Below, piece by piece: positions 36,466 to 50,854 of a DNA stretch of 64,000 bases. The notes under the pieces are model-generated. The model was given only the letters and a program-made list of their open reading frames with translations. It made no database searches and was not told the DNA's origin. The stretch lies in the NCBI GenBank assembly GCA_027886175.1, contig JAJNNQ010000006.1:3906001-3970000 (forward strand), given 5' to 3'. The position numbers and the translations under genes were made by a program. This DNA is from Phylloscopus collybita. Its lineage: Eukaryota; Chordata; Aves; Passeriformes; Phylloscopidae. How positions within the stretch are numbered: the stretch's first letter is position 1; every line of letters begins with the position of its first letter.

Positions 36466-39400
36466 GCAATGTAGTCTTATAACTAGTAAGCAACAATGTA
36501 ATTTTCATTCTGAGTTCACTGAGCCTGCCTTGCTTTACGCTGAAAGGGAATATCTTACTGAGAGCAATGCAGTTACTTGTGTGAGTTATGTCCTACTGCA
36601 AGTGTATGTTAATAAAGTGTTAATCTCTTCTTACTGATGAGCTTGACTACATGCCATCATAACAAAGTATTTTAAAACTTGAAAATTGATTGCTGTCATG
36701 GAAAGGTGGACAGGAGGGTAAGAAGGCAGGAAAGAAAGAAGGCATCAAGGGAAGGATCAAATGAGGCAGGTCACAATGAAAGAACAATCCTTTAGGAAAA
36801 TAAATGTAAACAACTAAAGGCCATCAAGGCTGTTTAGTTACCTACAGTGACCACCTTGTCATTTCCTCTCAGTAAAAGGAAGTAATTTTCATGATGATAA
36901 CAGTTCTAATAAGAATTTTATGGATGGACATAAAAGCACTAAGTGACATTCAGCTCTTAGTGTCCTCATGTAAATCTCAGCCTAAACTCCTAACCATAAC
37001 AAGTATTCTCTGTATATTAAAAGCAAAACCAAACCAACAACAAAAGCCACCCCAAAAATGAAGCAACAAATCCATCAACAAACCCTCTCCTAACAAAACA
37101 AAATCCAAAAACTTCAGAGATTTTGAGCTCAGAAATTCTTTATCAGTGTCAAAGTGAAGAGTTAATGTTTCTAAGGAGAGCTTGAAAACACTCAAGACAA
37201 GGGCTGATTAGTTATCAGGTGGAGTCAAGATAGTCCATACTCATTCTACCTTGCTTAAAGTGCCTTAATTTGTTGTTTAGGAATTTAGATATCTTCCTTT
37301 AGATTCCCCCAAAAGAGAAAAAAAATTTCCCCTACCCAGAAATTGCCTAACTCTCATGCCCACTCTGTCATATTCCTCTCTCGACTGGGGGGTGAGCTTA
37401 ACTAGATAGATTGAAAAGAAAAAATGGACTGTGTAGGAAACTGCCTTGTGATCAAGGGATATACAGCACATCTTGCACCATGATGCTGAGAGGCAGCAGC
37501 ATTATTTCTTGCAAGAAAATAGAGCCCCCTGTAACAGAGCCAGGAAGACAGTTAACAAATTAATAATGTTTAATTCAACAATTTTCCCCCTAGTTCTGTC
37601 ATTTACTAATATAGTTAAACTGCACTCTAGATTCAACTTATACTCTGATAGACAGCTCCTCAGACTGAGATAAGTTATTGTTGCAGAAAAGTATTAGTAG
37701 TACTCATGGGACTAAACAAGAAAGGATGGGAGAGCATATACCTAAAAGAAACTTTACTCAGAAACAAAGAACACTATCTGTCCAAAGAAGAATCCTAAAA
37801 GAATTGTGCAGAGAGGTGGAATATGTGGTGGATGGAGTAATAAAACACTTGTGAAATTATCCTTAAAGTCACTTACCCTTATTATTTCTGATTTTAACTT
37901 GAAGTTCTATGAATAACAGCTAAGCACTTTTCACTGTGTAATTTTTCCCCTCTGTTGGCTTTAATTAAGATTGTCCTTGTGGCTCTTCAACTTGACAAAT
38001 TTCAAAATACACCTTTTAAACAAGTGAACATTTCTTGTAAGAGAAGAGATTTTCCTGATATTATATATTTCGTATCATGGTCAAGAATAATAATATAGCA
38101 ATATATTTGCAATATATTTACACACAATTTAATTCAGGACAAGTGAGATGGTGTAGAGAAAATAATTGAGAAGAAATGGAAACAAAAGACGTAGGTGTTT
38201 ACTTGGTGCTTATTATGATGCTAATCTCTTAATTGGCTCTGAAAATATCTGAAAGCTTATATTACTTTTGACTAATGTTGGGCTAATTCAAGAAGAATGA
38301 GGATAATATCTTTTTGCTAAGGCAGAACTTGAAAACTAAGAGAAAAAACACTAGCTTGCCCGTGATACAGAATGATACAGAATGTCAGTAATGCAATTAA
38401 AAAGTCAGTTTTCAGAACCAAGAACGTCACAGTGATATTAGGCACCCCCTATCACAACATTCAAAATGACACAGTAAGTTACAAACACAAGACAATTTTA
38501 CCTATCACATAGCATTTCTTGTTATCTTAAGAACCTTAATACATTCTGACAGTCTGTCATCAAGCAATCCACTTTCAAGATAGCTTTTCTGGCTTAAGCT
38601 TTCACAGCAGTGGAGTCTTATACAAGGAACACCCACTGCACTGAAATCACTATTCTTCTTCTTAATATATTCCACTGGCAACTATTGTGAAAAGTGGCTG
38701 CACTTTTTCACTTTATTAAATCATAATTTAATCTGTCTGATTAAACCATAACATACTGTTTAGATGTTGAAAAACTGTTTAAAAATAATCTGCTTAATCA
38801 GTGCTTTCTTTACATTGTGTTCACATCATAGAAAATCAAGATGTGTGTCAAAAACTTTCACATATTCTTCATTGTGCCTAAAATTAATGTAGTTAAGAGC
38901 TAACTAGAGTGAGTCTGGCATGGTTTTATTTGTCTGTTTTTCACACTACCATTCAAAAAGTCTTCAGTTTCTGTCTTCTGCCTGTGTGTGAACTACAGTT
39001 TAAGCAATCTGTCTGGATTTAACTGCAGATTAAGAGACCTAAATTTTCCTTCCTACTTGTGGGCTAACTGTCAGAATTCCCAGGACAGGTGATTATATTT
39101 AAGACAGTAAAGGAAATCTGCACACCTACTTATCTCGCTGTAGTTACAGACGTGGAGTCAGCTAATTACATCAGGCCTTGCATAGGCAAGAAATGCCATT
39201 TCAGGTAATTTGTGGTGTCTGGGTCATCTTCAGGGACTTGCAGGGATGCTAGAGGACCTATAGAACACCTGTGTGTGGTTGGTGGAAATCGGCTGGGAAT
39301 CTCTATATCATGTACAGCAGCAAGCCTATGCAATGTGCACAACTTGAGTGTCATATGCAGCACACCCATTTCACCTGAACTGAGTCTTCTTTGAGCATAT

Positions 39401-40271
39401 TGACAGCAGAAATTTAGGGAAGTTTATACGTAGGTAATTGCGCCTTCAAACTGAAGCTTTTGTATTGAAGCTGTATTTTACACTAAATTTTAATTTTCAA
39501 ATTTTGTATTCAGGTTATATTTAATGTAACTAATTATCTTAGAGTTAAATATTCCACATCTTTGTTGCCTCATTTTAGTTCTTGAAGGCTTACCTCTTCT
39601 TCCCTGGTAACATCCTTTCCTCCTTGAATTTCTTTTCCTGATTTTTAATTTTTCCATAATTTTTCCATAATTTTTCTTGCATACAAATCTTCATCTTATC
39701 TCTTGTAGAGTTTCATATAGTTATCTTTTTTTATTATTTTTTTTTTAATTACGGAAACATCTGTCTTGAAGAACAATTCCACTACAGTTGCCCTTGATTT
39801 CCTCCTTACTTATTTTCTAATTTTTTTTTATTTGTATCCAAACATCCCAATATCATCTAGGAAGTATATACATAGTTACTATATCTGCACAGTAAACTAT
39901 TAATCAGTTTACCATGATAGGAAAAAGAATATATTTCATCCTTAAAAGAATGGCTTAACAACTCCAGTCAGCCTCTACTTCTTAGTCATGCAGTGTGTTT
40001 CTGTCTTAAAATAACTAGTTTTGGTTGTTGTCTTTTTTCCTGTCCATCAGCTAAAGGAATTAAATTACATGGCAAACCTTATGGGGTGGATAATAATATA
40101 CGGAATTAGATTTTCAAGTAACATATGAAGAGGTTTTGAATCTTTGAATCTGTGAATCAGCTACAGCTTTTCATAACAATATTTATTCTGAGGCAAAGCT
40201 GCGAAGATGAAATCTAGATTTTGTTAAAGTTTGTTTTTGGATTTATTCTTAGGAACTCGGTTCCAATTATC
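36466..40271. other. AT-rich sequence, no gene recognised
   Basis: Contains an A/C tract at about 37020-37105. Frames are 60-72 codons at most. No repeat family was recognised. Confidence 0.45.
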
Positions 40272-40297
40272 TCTTTTTTTTTTCTTTCTTTCTTTTT

Positions 40298-40353
<56 letters not shown>

Positions 40354-40408
40354 TTCTTTTCTTTTCTTTTCTTTTCTTTTCTTTTCTTTTTCTTCTTCTT
40401 TTTTTTTA
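40272..40408. repeat. compound (CTTT)n / (CTTTT)n microsatellite
   Basis: A pure pyrimidine tract on the + strand. It starts as a tetranucleotide CTTT array, switches to a pentanucleotide CTTTT array near 40352, then becomes T-rich to 40408. The Ser/Phe-rich (+) and Lys/Glu/Arg-rich (-) frames across it are artefacts. Confidence 0.95.
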
Positions 40409-41292
40409 GGTGGAGCAGAAATACACTTTTGGCTTCAAAGTAGAAGAGAACAGATGTGTACAGTGCTGGAAGAAGCATCCAGACATGAGCACCAGTGCAA
40501 AGGAGACTAGCTGCTCAAGTATTTCTTTTTTAATATTGATTTAATTTTCAGGCATTCATCTAGAGGCAACAAAATTGACCAACATACAATAAATAACTGA
40601 ATGTCATTTAGTTCAACCATTTGACAAATAGAAAATTTTGGAAAAATACAGTTGCAGTATGAGCTGGTAACAAAAAAACAAAAAAAATATGAATTTTATT
40701 AATAATATCAAGCACCTTTGATAACTTTGTGTAAAGAAAAGAGTATGTTACACCAAATACAAAAAATTTTCTTCAATGTGTATATTATTTATGATCAGAA
40801 TCTAGAAATTATGGACTAACATACATTGGGAGTGACATCTAGTCCATCTGGGAGGCCACCAAGCCCACCTCTGGACTCAGAGTAAGCCACATTTAATGCT
40901 GGAGTCTGTAGCAGCAAAAGGGTACAGATCACACAACAAGAGCTTATACTAATTTTGTAAAGGAAGCCTGAAAAATTCTTCATAATAAGAAATTACTACA
41001 TTGAGTTTAGTCCAAATGCCTAACCACTACACAAACAGCGCACACATATAAAGCTCAGGTTATAATACTAATTATTTTTATAATTAGTAATATGTAAATA
41101 TAATACTAATGATTTTTATGTTTGACTACAGGAATTATAAAGATGTGTAGGAATTAAGTATATACATAGCATACAGAACTGGAAATGCTAAGTCCATCTC
41201 AATTTATATTCCAAAAATCTGCAAGCTTATTTTAAAGAAAAAATAATGAAATAATGATCATGTTCAGTATAATTATTTCAATATAATTATGG
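40409..41292. other. AT-rich sequence, no gene recognised
   Basis: Nothing recognised. Confidence 0.4.
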
Positions 41293-41566
41293 AAATTAAA
41301 AAAAAAAAAAAAAGAAAAAAAAAGAAAAAAGAAAAAAAAAGAAAAAGAAAAAAAAAAAAAAGGAAAAAAAAAAAAAAAAAAAGCCATGCTGATCTTCCTC
41401 TTTTCCTACCTTCATAGAAAAAAAAACCCAAACCAAAAAGAAACACCACAGGGTTTCTGGTGTTTGTGGGGTTTTTTTTGTTTGTGGTTTTTTGTTGTTT
41501 GTTTGTTTTTGGTTTTGGGGGGTTTTGTTTTTGTTTTTGTTTTGTTTTTGTGTGTGTGTGTGTGTT
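41293..41566. repeat. A-rich tract, then inverted A/C and G/T tracts, ending in (TG)n
   Basis: About 90 bases of A with scattered G (41293-41382), then a short unique spacer. Next comes an A/C stretch (41418-41449) followed directly by a G/T stretch (41453-41566). At the turn, AAACACCA and TGGTGTTT form an 8-base stem around a 9-base loop. The tract ends in about eight TG units. Confidence 0.85.
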
Positions 41567-44500
41567 TAAGAGTTTAGAAATTAACTTCAAGTAGTACTCT
41601 AAATTTTCTCCTATCCACAAAAAATAAGACAGCAGAAAAATCCATGGCCTGCTACCAGAAACACAGGAAGCAATAAATTTATTTACATATTACTTTATTT
41701 TAAGTGTATATTGTATCCATCTCTGTATATTTGGCTGATATTACTACAGTATCAATAAAGTTCATCTTTGGAAACAGTAAAATCCTTAGAAAAACAGTGG
41801 CAAGTCCTACTTTCTTGAATATAAAAAGTCTTGGAGGTTCACAGTGAGATGAATGGGGCAATTCATACATCTCAGAGGCTTTATTCTGGTTTTCTACTTG
41901 CCTCAGGCAAAAGACAATTCATTGGTTTTCACTATCTTCATGTTTGAAGTTATATCTCTTGAAACCATAGAGGATAGAAATACTATATATGTGTGTATAT
42001 ATAAACTCAGGATAGTGGAAAACAATTTTTAGGGTGTGTTTAATTTCAGCATAATGGGAAGCACACAGCTCTATTTACACCAGAATATACAGGCATGCTT
42101 CTAGGGGATGTAAACTTAGAAATTGCTTTATAATTCTTCCAAAGAGTATAGAGGCATGACAAAACCCACAAAGTTATACTCAGCACTCAATTTTCATCAT
42201 CCTTTTTTTTGCTGTAAATCTATTTCAGTCTCTTTCAACCCATCTATTTCCTTTAATAACTGATTCTTTATTTGATGTGTTTATTTAAAAAAAAAAAAAA
42301 GTAAAATAAAAAAGGAATAATCAAATGGTGTAGAGAAAATATTACTAAAAAATTGAAAATGCCAGGCAAAGAGCATTTTGTTCTTAAGAACTAAGGTACA
42401 GACCCTGTCATTCTGTGAGCATCTTCAACATAACAGCCTGTGACTTGAAGGTAATATGCAATGAGTGTGATGCAGAGGCTGTTATGGTTTCAGGGGCTTC
42501 TGTGACTTTTACTGACTGTAAAATCTTACAACCAAATATGTTAGACCTGATCCTGGAGGTATAATTCAGAGAATTACACAGCTTTCTTATTTAGCACAAA
42601 TATGCATATACATGTACCTTCATATTAAAATGAAACCCATTTTCCTCCTGTTAAAAGAAAGCTGATATTGCTGCCTAAATGATTCCAAAAACTCAGAATA
42701 ACTCTGCCAATAAATTAAAAAAAAAAAAATTAGTATACACACATGTGTAGTGTTATATAGTGGCCACTGGGTTTGGAAAGTTACCTAACTACTCCTGTAA
42801 TAAATGTCTTTGCTAAACAAAAGAAAAATATTTAAAATTCTGTTTTAAAGTAATATATTCAAAGTTAAAGACAGCATCCATGATATTCAGTGGGAGTTGG
42901 GTGCCTAACTGCCCTTCATACTTTTGAGTCTCCCTTTGTTTTCCTTATGGATATTCTAAGCACATCAAAGTTTCTTATTTGGTTCAAAGGTGTTTAGATC
43001 AGGCCATAAAGACCTGAATTTTTTTCTGCTAGTGACAATAAAATTTATTGACTTAGGGCCTCAGGACAAGTTCCTAAAGTGCTTTCCTTCTCATAACATT
43101 TCAACATTCATTTCCCAATGAGTGTTTCACAAAACACTTGCAGTTCATATTTTTAGAGTTTACCTGTAAATAAACTAGGCATTTCCTGTGAATTCATCAT
43201 CAGTGTTACCATAGAGTTCTAGATTAATTTAACGTTCTGGTAATTCTTCTTCCAATTTACTAAGTAGATTATTATAGTGGACAAAATACTCCTCCCTACC
43301 CACCATTCCTCAAAATATATGTTTGCCATACACTCATGGCATTTTTTAATAGCTTTCTTTCTCCTAAATATCTTGCATTACACCCTGCAAGTAAAGTAAG
43401 AATGAAAAACTAAAACATAAAATGAAGAAAACATACAATTAAAATCCATGTTTAACACTAGGAAGTAATTGAATCCTTTAAACAAAAAAGGGTCCCTTTG
43501 ACTCTTCAGTATTGACTGTATTTTCTTGAAATAACAAAAAAAAAAAAAAGGATTGTGTTTGAAATTATTGCTATTCTGGACCCTTCCCTCTATTTGACTT
43601 ACTGTTCTGTATCAAATTACTTTATTATCTTATCATTCAGGGAAGAAAATGCAAAGTTCCAGATGAATGAAAATTATTTTTGTCATGTGATGGCATTACA
43701 AGGCTTTATTACTCACAGTAATAAAATTGAAAGAGAGGCTGAATGAAAATGATACCAAAAATATAATTCTGAATTTGAGCTTGAATGTGTTTTTATAAGT
43801 ATGTCTTACTTTTTTTGGTAAGAGGTAACAGTAGCAGGATTTTGTTTCTTGCTACTAGGTCTACATTTATGAGCTAAAAACTTTTCAGGGCATTCAGCAG
43901 TTTACAAAAATACTATTTATGATAATCTAAAAATATCCTAGCAAATAAGAACATTAAAACTATCAGCAGTAGTTAAAAAGTAATTACCATTAAAAAGTAA
44001 ATAGACAATAAGTAATCAAAGGACAAATATTAGAGATGTCTCATGTCTGACTTACATGTAATACTCTTTTCATATAACTGCCAGCCAGTTGTAAAGAATA
44101 AATAATAATGTATTAGCTATCATTGCTAGGAGACATTAACTCTCATGAACCTCAGAAATGGGCAGCCCTCTCCTTCCATTGAGTTTTATGTTCTATTTTG
44201 AGTTACTCAAAAGAGATGTTGGAGAAGGGTATTACAAGAATTGCCTTGATTTGTTTATACTGTTATCATTTGGAGACCTAAGTAATAGTGATAAGCTGCA
44301 GAACTCAGACATGTCAGAAATGCAGTCTCTTCCCAGACCTGTACTGAGAAGCAGAAGATGTCAGTCATATCAAATGTGTGATTTGGTCCTGAATTCAACT
44401 GCTGTCCTCAGCCCAATGAGATATAGGATTTTTGCATCTTCCTATTGTTTGTTACACATTTTAAATTGCAAAATTGCAGAATATGTAAGGTCACATGGGA

Positions 44501-44642
44501 TCTCATGACTTACCATGCTTCAATTATTCTCTCCAAACATAGCATTGGTGGGCAAATTCCACCTTGGCCTTACCGTGAAAGCAGAGCCAACAGTTTAAAA
44601 GTGACTGTTACCATATGGTTGTTTAAAAATGGAGTATTTCTT
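41567..44642. other. AT-rich sequence with one 116-codon open frame
   Basis: The 116-codon + strand frame at 44158-44508 has no recognisable motif, no GC rise and no splice or promoter context. Frames of this size are expected by chance here. Poly-A runs lie near 42287 and 42720. Nothing else recognised. Confidence 0.4.
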
Positions 44643-44842
44643 CCAGTTTGGGGATCCCTGGTACAAGAAAGACATTGACAAACTGGAACAAACCACTGGA
44701 GATCCATGAGATTGTGTAGTGGCTGGACTAGACATGGTACTTAGTACTCTGGTCTAGTTGACAAGGCGGTGATCTGTCAATGGTTGGACATGATGATCTC
44801 AGAAGTCTTTTCCCAACAAATTGATTCTGTGATTCTGTGACT
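44643..44842 (+). mobile_element. CR1 LINE fragment with internal deletion
   Basis: An ORF2 C-terminal piece (GATCCCTGGTACAAGAAAGA then CATTGACAAACTGGAAC) is followed directly by the 3' UTR end. That end reads TGGTCTAGTTGACAAGGCGG, TCAATGGTTGGACATGATGA, and a TTGATTCTGTGATTCTGTGA tail. The intervening few hundred bases are missing. Confidence 0.85.
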
Positions 44843-47800
44843 ACAGAGTATCACAAGGACAGGCTGAGTGCACAGACTTTGTTTAGTTTAGAGAATAAAT
44901 TGCTGAGGGGTCAACTTAACATTGTCTTTCACTATTTAACGTGTGTTTAGAAGACCTAACCTGGTTTTTCTGTGTGGCACACCAAAATGATGGGAAGAAT
45001 GAATGCAAGGAAAATCTCCTCTTCCGACTGAGAAAATGGCAACAATTAAAAAAAAAAAAAAAAAGCACAAACAAGGTGGCCAAACACTGGGTCAACTTTT
45101 CCCTAAAGATTCTGAAATTCCTTGCTCAGAGATTTTCAGAGCTCTGCTGAATAATGCCTGGAGACATTTTGTTGAAAATAGAAGTTGTCCTTGACTTTAT
45201 CATGTGGCTTATGGTTGCTTCCAAATTAGGTTGTTCTGTCATTTCACTATTTAATACGTGTGAAAAACGATGAGGTGGGAGATGTAATCATATCAAATTC
45301 TTCACAGATTTCAGAGACAGAAGGCACAAATTGTACATCCTATTGGGCTGATGACACTGGTGGGATTCAGGAACATTTTACAGGTAGAAGAGAGCAATGA
45401 TACATAGACTCTCTGAGTGCTTCTCTGTAAAAATTGTCCAGGATGACTAAACAAATCCCCAAAATACCCTGAACAAAATAAAAAGATTTATCAATAATCT
45501 AGTTATTTCTTTATATTCTAGATATTGTCTGGTTTTTCTTTGTTTTCTCAATTACTCTTAGTCAGAAGATTTGAAGGAGTAAAAGTGACTAAGAAATTGG
45601 AATTACAATAAATTATTTGTAGAATATGTATATTTCTATACATGGAAATTTTGACAAGTGATCATTTACCAATAAAGTGTGGTGTGGTTTTTTTTTAATC
45701 TTTTTTTCCCTTCTACTTTTCTGGGCTTTCCTCCATCTTCTTTCTGTTGCATTTTTCCATGCAGGGGTTCTTCATCAGAGAAAACGCTGTTCCTTTTAAT
45801 TTTTTAAGAGCAAATCATAAGTCTGTTAGCACTTGTCGATGGAGCCATATGGGTTTCCATATGGCATTTCTTTTGATGGCTGTGCCATATTCAATATCTT
45901 ACTCATGTGAATGTCTGTGAAATCAAGTGTTTTATCTTTAATTTCCTGCACTGATGAGTAGAGGATAACTCTGGGTGTATTAGCACATTTCTGCTTTATC
46001 TTTCTGTCATTAGATTGGAGGATGGCACTTTCACACAATTTTTAATTGGGTAGTTAACAGGTCTAAGAGAAGAGAAGATGTAACAATATGAAATGTCTTC
46101 TGTCATGAATACTATGAAAATCTTCTCCTTAGTATTGATCATTTCATTTCCCTAAATATTCAAGTTCAAATTTGTCTTAACGAATTTTAAAAACTAAATT
46201 GGAAAAAGAGGGATACCATGTGAAAAGAACACTAAGGGACATTTTTTTGATTTCTGAGAATGGCTACATGACTCAGAAATGTCACAACATGAGACAGGTA
46301 TTAATTTAGAGTACTATAAGCAGAAGGAATGAGTCTTTTTTCATGAAATAGACATGACTTCCAACAAAGCATTAATAGAAAAATGCAGTCTCAAATACTT
46401 TTGAAGATGTAAACCTCATAATGTCATATTGGAGTTCAGCAAAAACTCATTACTTATTTGATGCAAGTAGACGCAGTTATAATTTCATATCATAACATTC
46501 ATCTACTAAACTAAGGAAACAAAGAAAACTTGTCATTTTATATGGATGTGTAAAATTAAAGGGTATAAAATAAATATGCATATGTAAATTAGATCTAGAA
46601 ATGTTGTCTTGTATTTTTAATGCATACATCCTATGTATTGAGTTGGGTTTTTTTCCTAATGAAATAGTTTTGTCTCCATTTTAAAAAGCATTCATGTGTA
46701 TGAAGTACACTTTCTTTTAAAAGTCCACTTAAAGAGTATGATTCTTACTTTGAAATGTTTCTAAATGTCTACATTTGCTTGCTAGGAGAAACAACTATCA
46801 TTCTGCAAAATGAAAACTAATTATATTAGTAGTGTTATGTATCAAAATTTAAGTTTTTTTTTTTTTTAAATCTTATTCTATTGGAATGGAAAAGAAGAAA
46901 AATATTTTCATCATTAGTATTTTCCTGAGATTCTATGATAATTTAACCATACCCAAGGAAAATGAAAGAGTTAAGAATGGCTCATACCCAGCCTTTAACC
47001 TTTTTATTCTGAAGCTGCTCAAACTGTGTAGTGCAAGTAGCAATTGGAAGCAGCCATCTTGTCCTCTAAGGAGAAAACAGTTTCCTTGAGGGAGATACAC
47101 TTGGTTTCAGAGTCTGAAGAGAAAAAAAAAACAAAACTGTTCAGTTATACAAATACATTAATTTATTGAAAATACATTTTGAACAACTGCTTAAAATTTA
47201 ATTTATCAGGGGTTACTAGGAAGAAAGGAAGATAATGTTTTGTCCAACAGAAAAAGAAAATATAAATGGAAAAGAAAAAAAAAAGAGAGAGAAATGAAGT
47301 GATATTAAAAGTTTGGGGAAGTTGGTTTGGAAATACTAGGAAAACCTCATGTATGTGCACACTTTGTAAAGATAATTTTTCATGCATGACGATTATTTAC
47401 TGTGTATGTACATACATGGTAAAGTTTTATCATCTTCAGTTTTGTATGCAGTGCATCATTTTACTGCCCAGTACTGCATTGATCCACACAGCAATACTGA
47501 ATACATATTTATGATGAGTGAAGGTGAATGCCCTTCAAAAACTCACATTTTGTTTTAATCTGTAATTAATTCCATAGCAAGTATAATATACAATTTCTTT
47601 TATTGTAGGTGTATGGATTGTTTTTTTTTCTGGTTTTGCTTTTTTACTTTGTGTTTATACAAAAACATAGAAAAAAACCTCAAGGGTATGTTTTCTCAAA
47701 TAGTTATATATGCAAATATAATCCCATTAATATATAAACCTTTATAGTTTTCTATCAAAAACAATAACTTTTGTCAAAATTTAAAAATGTAAAAGGTCTG

Positions 47801-50800
47801 TTGTAAAAAACAGTGGAAGCTATAGATTCGATCTGTTATCGTGAAGCTCTTCCCACTAAACAAAAGCAAAACCACCCATATATATATCAATCATTTTATA
47901 GGCAGAGCTGGAAAGCTTTACTCAAGGCTTTTCATTTTCACATTGTTTTTTCTTTATCTGGTTCTGCTTTTCACATAGTTTACAAAAACAGATTCAAGAA
48001 AGTTCTGGCGAAAATAAATGGTTTTGTATTGGTTTATATAGAAGCTCATATATACTAAAAAATGCATACCCAAAAAAGAGTATGTCCAATTACTGTAATG
48101 ATCAAAGAAGCTGAAAAATCAATGGCATTTATTATGAAAAAAAAATTTATACCTCCCTCTGCAGTACTAACCTGTGTAGTAAATAAGTAATATTGCTATT
48201 CTCTACACTGTACTTATATGACCACACAATTTAGGAGAGATTATAATCTTTTAAAATCCTCAGCAGTAAGTAAAAAGAGATATAATTCTATATAACTGTT
48301 AGTGAAAGGAAAAGAAGAGAGAGAAAAATAAAACAACCAACAAAACGAAACCCCACAAAACCATATTGCTTAATCTATCACTTCAGCAAGCTCTTCATGT
48401 GGTGTTATGTTTTACTAGAATAATTATATCAAGCTGCAAAACTGTTTAAAAATATTTAAAATACAGATCACTCAAACAAAGCAAAAAATTGCAGACCTTG
48501 TAGCATTTATGTGTATATATTAACTTGAGTAACAATTGTTCTCTATTTCTTTCATAGCAAATTCTATTTATCCTTTGTGAGAAGGGAGAGACTATGAAAG
48601 ATGCTTGTGGTGTGTGCATACAAAATGTATAAGCCCTCAAAATTCTTTAAAGGACAAAAGACACACTGGAGCTCTCTTGCTTTCTTTTTCACACTGACTC
48701 TAATGCTTTGTAATTACTTAGCCAGTGACAGTGTTCACTTATCCAAGATCTGTAGTGAGTTGTATTCAAAAAAGAAGGAAAAAAAGGAAAAAAACCCAAA
48801 CAAACAAGCAAAAAACCTCATCAAACCTGTAAGGTATAAGAATAAGCTCAGGTCCAAATTCTGAATTTTATTTTGTTTAGTTTTCTAATAAAAAATTACC
48901 TTCTATCTCTTTTTGCTAGAAGGAAGGAGGGAAAACGGAGGTGGGTAAAGTTCATGAGTATGACAGAAAGAGGTCAGCTGGCACTATAAATTTACAAGCT
49001 TTTATTCAGCATTTATCGGAAAAAGGGCTGTCCTTACTGCAGTGCTTGCAGCCTGAAATGTACTCCATCATTTCTCTCTGAAACATTCGATAAGTCCAGG
49101 TGTGTGATGGCCTTTGGCTCTAAATCAGGCTCTGCACTTCTAACATGACCTTCCCCTAGGCACCACAACATCTCTTGCCTTCTTATGCACAAATTGAATC
49201 GAGGTACTTTAGACTTCCTTGGCTATTTTACCTATTTTACATGATATAAGACATCAAAGGCTTTTCAATTTCTGATTTACCCAATCCGCAGCTTCGATTG
49301 TAATGGTAATGATGTGTTTATTCTCTAGATCTGAGCAATGAAAGGACTAAAATACAATAGAAGAATAAGTATTTAGCATTCCAGACATGGGAACTGAACA
49401 AGTAACGTACAACTTCAGAAATAATCTCATTCAAGGTAGAAAATTAACTCTGATAAAACAGAAGTAGCATGGTATTCTTTCCACAAACTTCTTGTTTTCA
49501 TTATTTATTGAACTTAATTTTCTTTTTTATTATACTGAAATATTTTTTAAATTCATGATTGTTATAGTCCTAGAGAAAGTAATGAGAAAGAAAATATACA
49601 GGGTTTACAGGCTGCTGCTTCCTTAGGATCCAAGAACTCTCAAAGATTAACATTTAAAAAAATTAAAACAAGCGATTAATGTCCCCATTTAGTTGATTAC
49701 AAGAACCCAATTGAAGCCAAACACCATTCCACAATGGTGACTAGAATTTTAAATTTATATTTTTCAATGGGAAGTAATTTTCACAAACACACTACATGTT
49801 AGAAACCCTCACTGCATCTATAAATACCCCAGACTTGCAGAATGAATACATGTATAGAAAATAAATGTCCTTGAGATTATGACAATCCATTACTAGATTC
49901 ATATGATGATCTCCACCTGAGTTTGTAGGAAACGTTCTGTGGAAAGCTGGTCCCTACCACTTTCATCTGGATTGACTTTCTACACCTCAATTTGATGCTT
50001 GAAGCAATGTAAAGTTTTACATAGTAAATGCTAACAAGAAGATTTTCTCACAGAAACACTGATATCTCATTGAAATTTCAGTGGCTTTTGTCATTTGAGA
50101 TTCAGGATAGAAGAGTTAATTAAAAGTACAACAATAGCCCCTCAAAAACATCAGCTCATTTTGTTTCAAAGTTCAGTATATGAAGAGACCTGAAATCACT
50201 TAACTAAATACCTAAACAAAGCCCAGTTTTCATTGCTCTGCGCAGACACCAAAATTAAATATTGTTTTTCTTCCTGACTGATTTTAATTACAACTTATTG
50301 TGGGAGGAAAAAAAAAAAAAAAAAAGGCTTCTCAGTCACTTAAAGTGGAATCACATTTCTTTTGTAAACACTTTTACTCACCAGGGTGCAAAATGACAAA
50401 TCTTCTGTACACTCTAGTGGGTGGATTAATCATGAGTTGAAAAACTGGGAAAAAAAACAAAACCAAAAACCCAACCAAAACAAAACAAAAAAGTGTATTT
50501 ATTCCACATAATACAAGTTGGAATACTTTCTTCAGGAGAGAGCAAGTTTGAGCTATTTTTTCTCCTTTCTCTCCTCCTACCCTTCAGAAAAAAAAGCATT
50601 CTCAGCTCACTGATTATTCAGTCTTTCTCCTTTATCAGAAATGGGAAAGTCAGTGATAAAATTTAGGACAAACGGAGCAGGAAAATCTTTAGTTGACTAG
50701 TCTGGTGTCTTCTTTGTCACAAGATATTTCAAAAGGTCTTTGCTTTACCTGACAACAAAGCAAGAACTTCTATAAAATTTTGCATATATTGTTTTGTAGA

Positions 50801-50854
50801 AAAAAGTCCAAAACAACAGTGAGACAGCAGCAGAATTAGCAGTGGCAACTGAGG
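44843..50854. other. AT-rich sequence, no gene recognised
   Basis: Contains runs of A (45049, 46857 as T, 50310) and A/C-rich patches (48780-48820, 50448-50492). A stretch at about 48930-49250 is somewhat GC-richer and may be an old repeat, but no family was recognised. Frames are at chance level. Confidence 0.4.

Noticed and set aside
40221..40478. Ser/Phe-rich and Lys/Glu-rich frames
   Set aside because: Translations of the (CTTT)n/(CTTTT)n array.
44158..44508. 116-codon + strand frame
   Set aside because: No motif, no GC rise, no splice or promoter context; within chance expectation.
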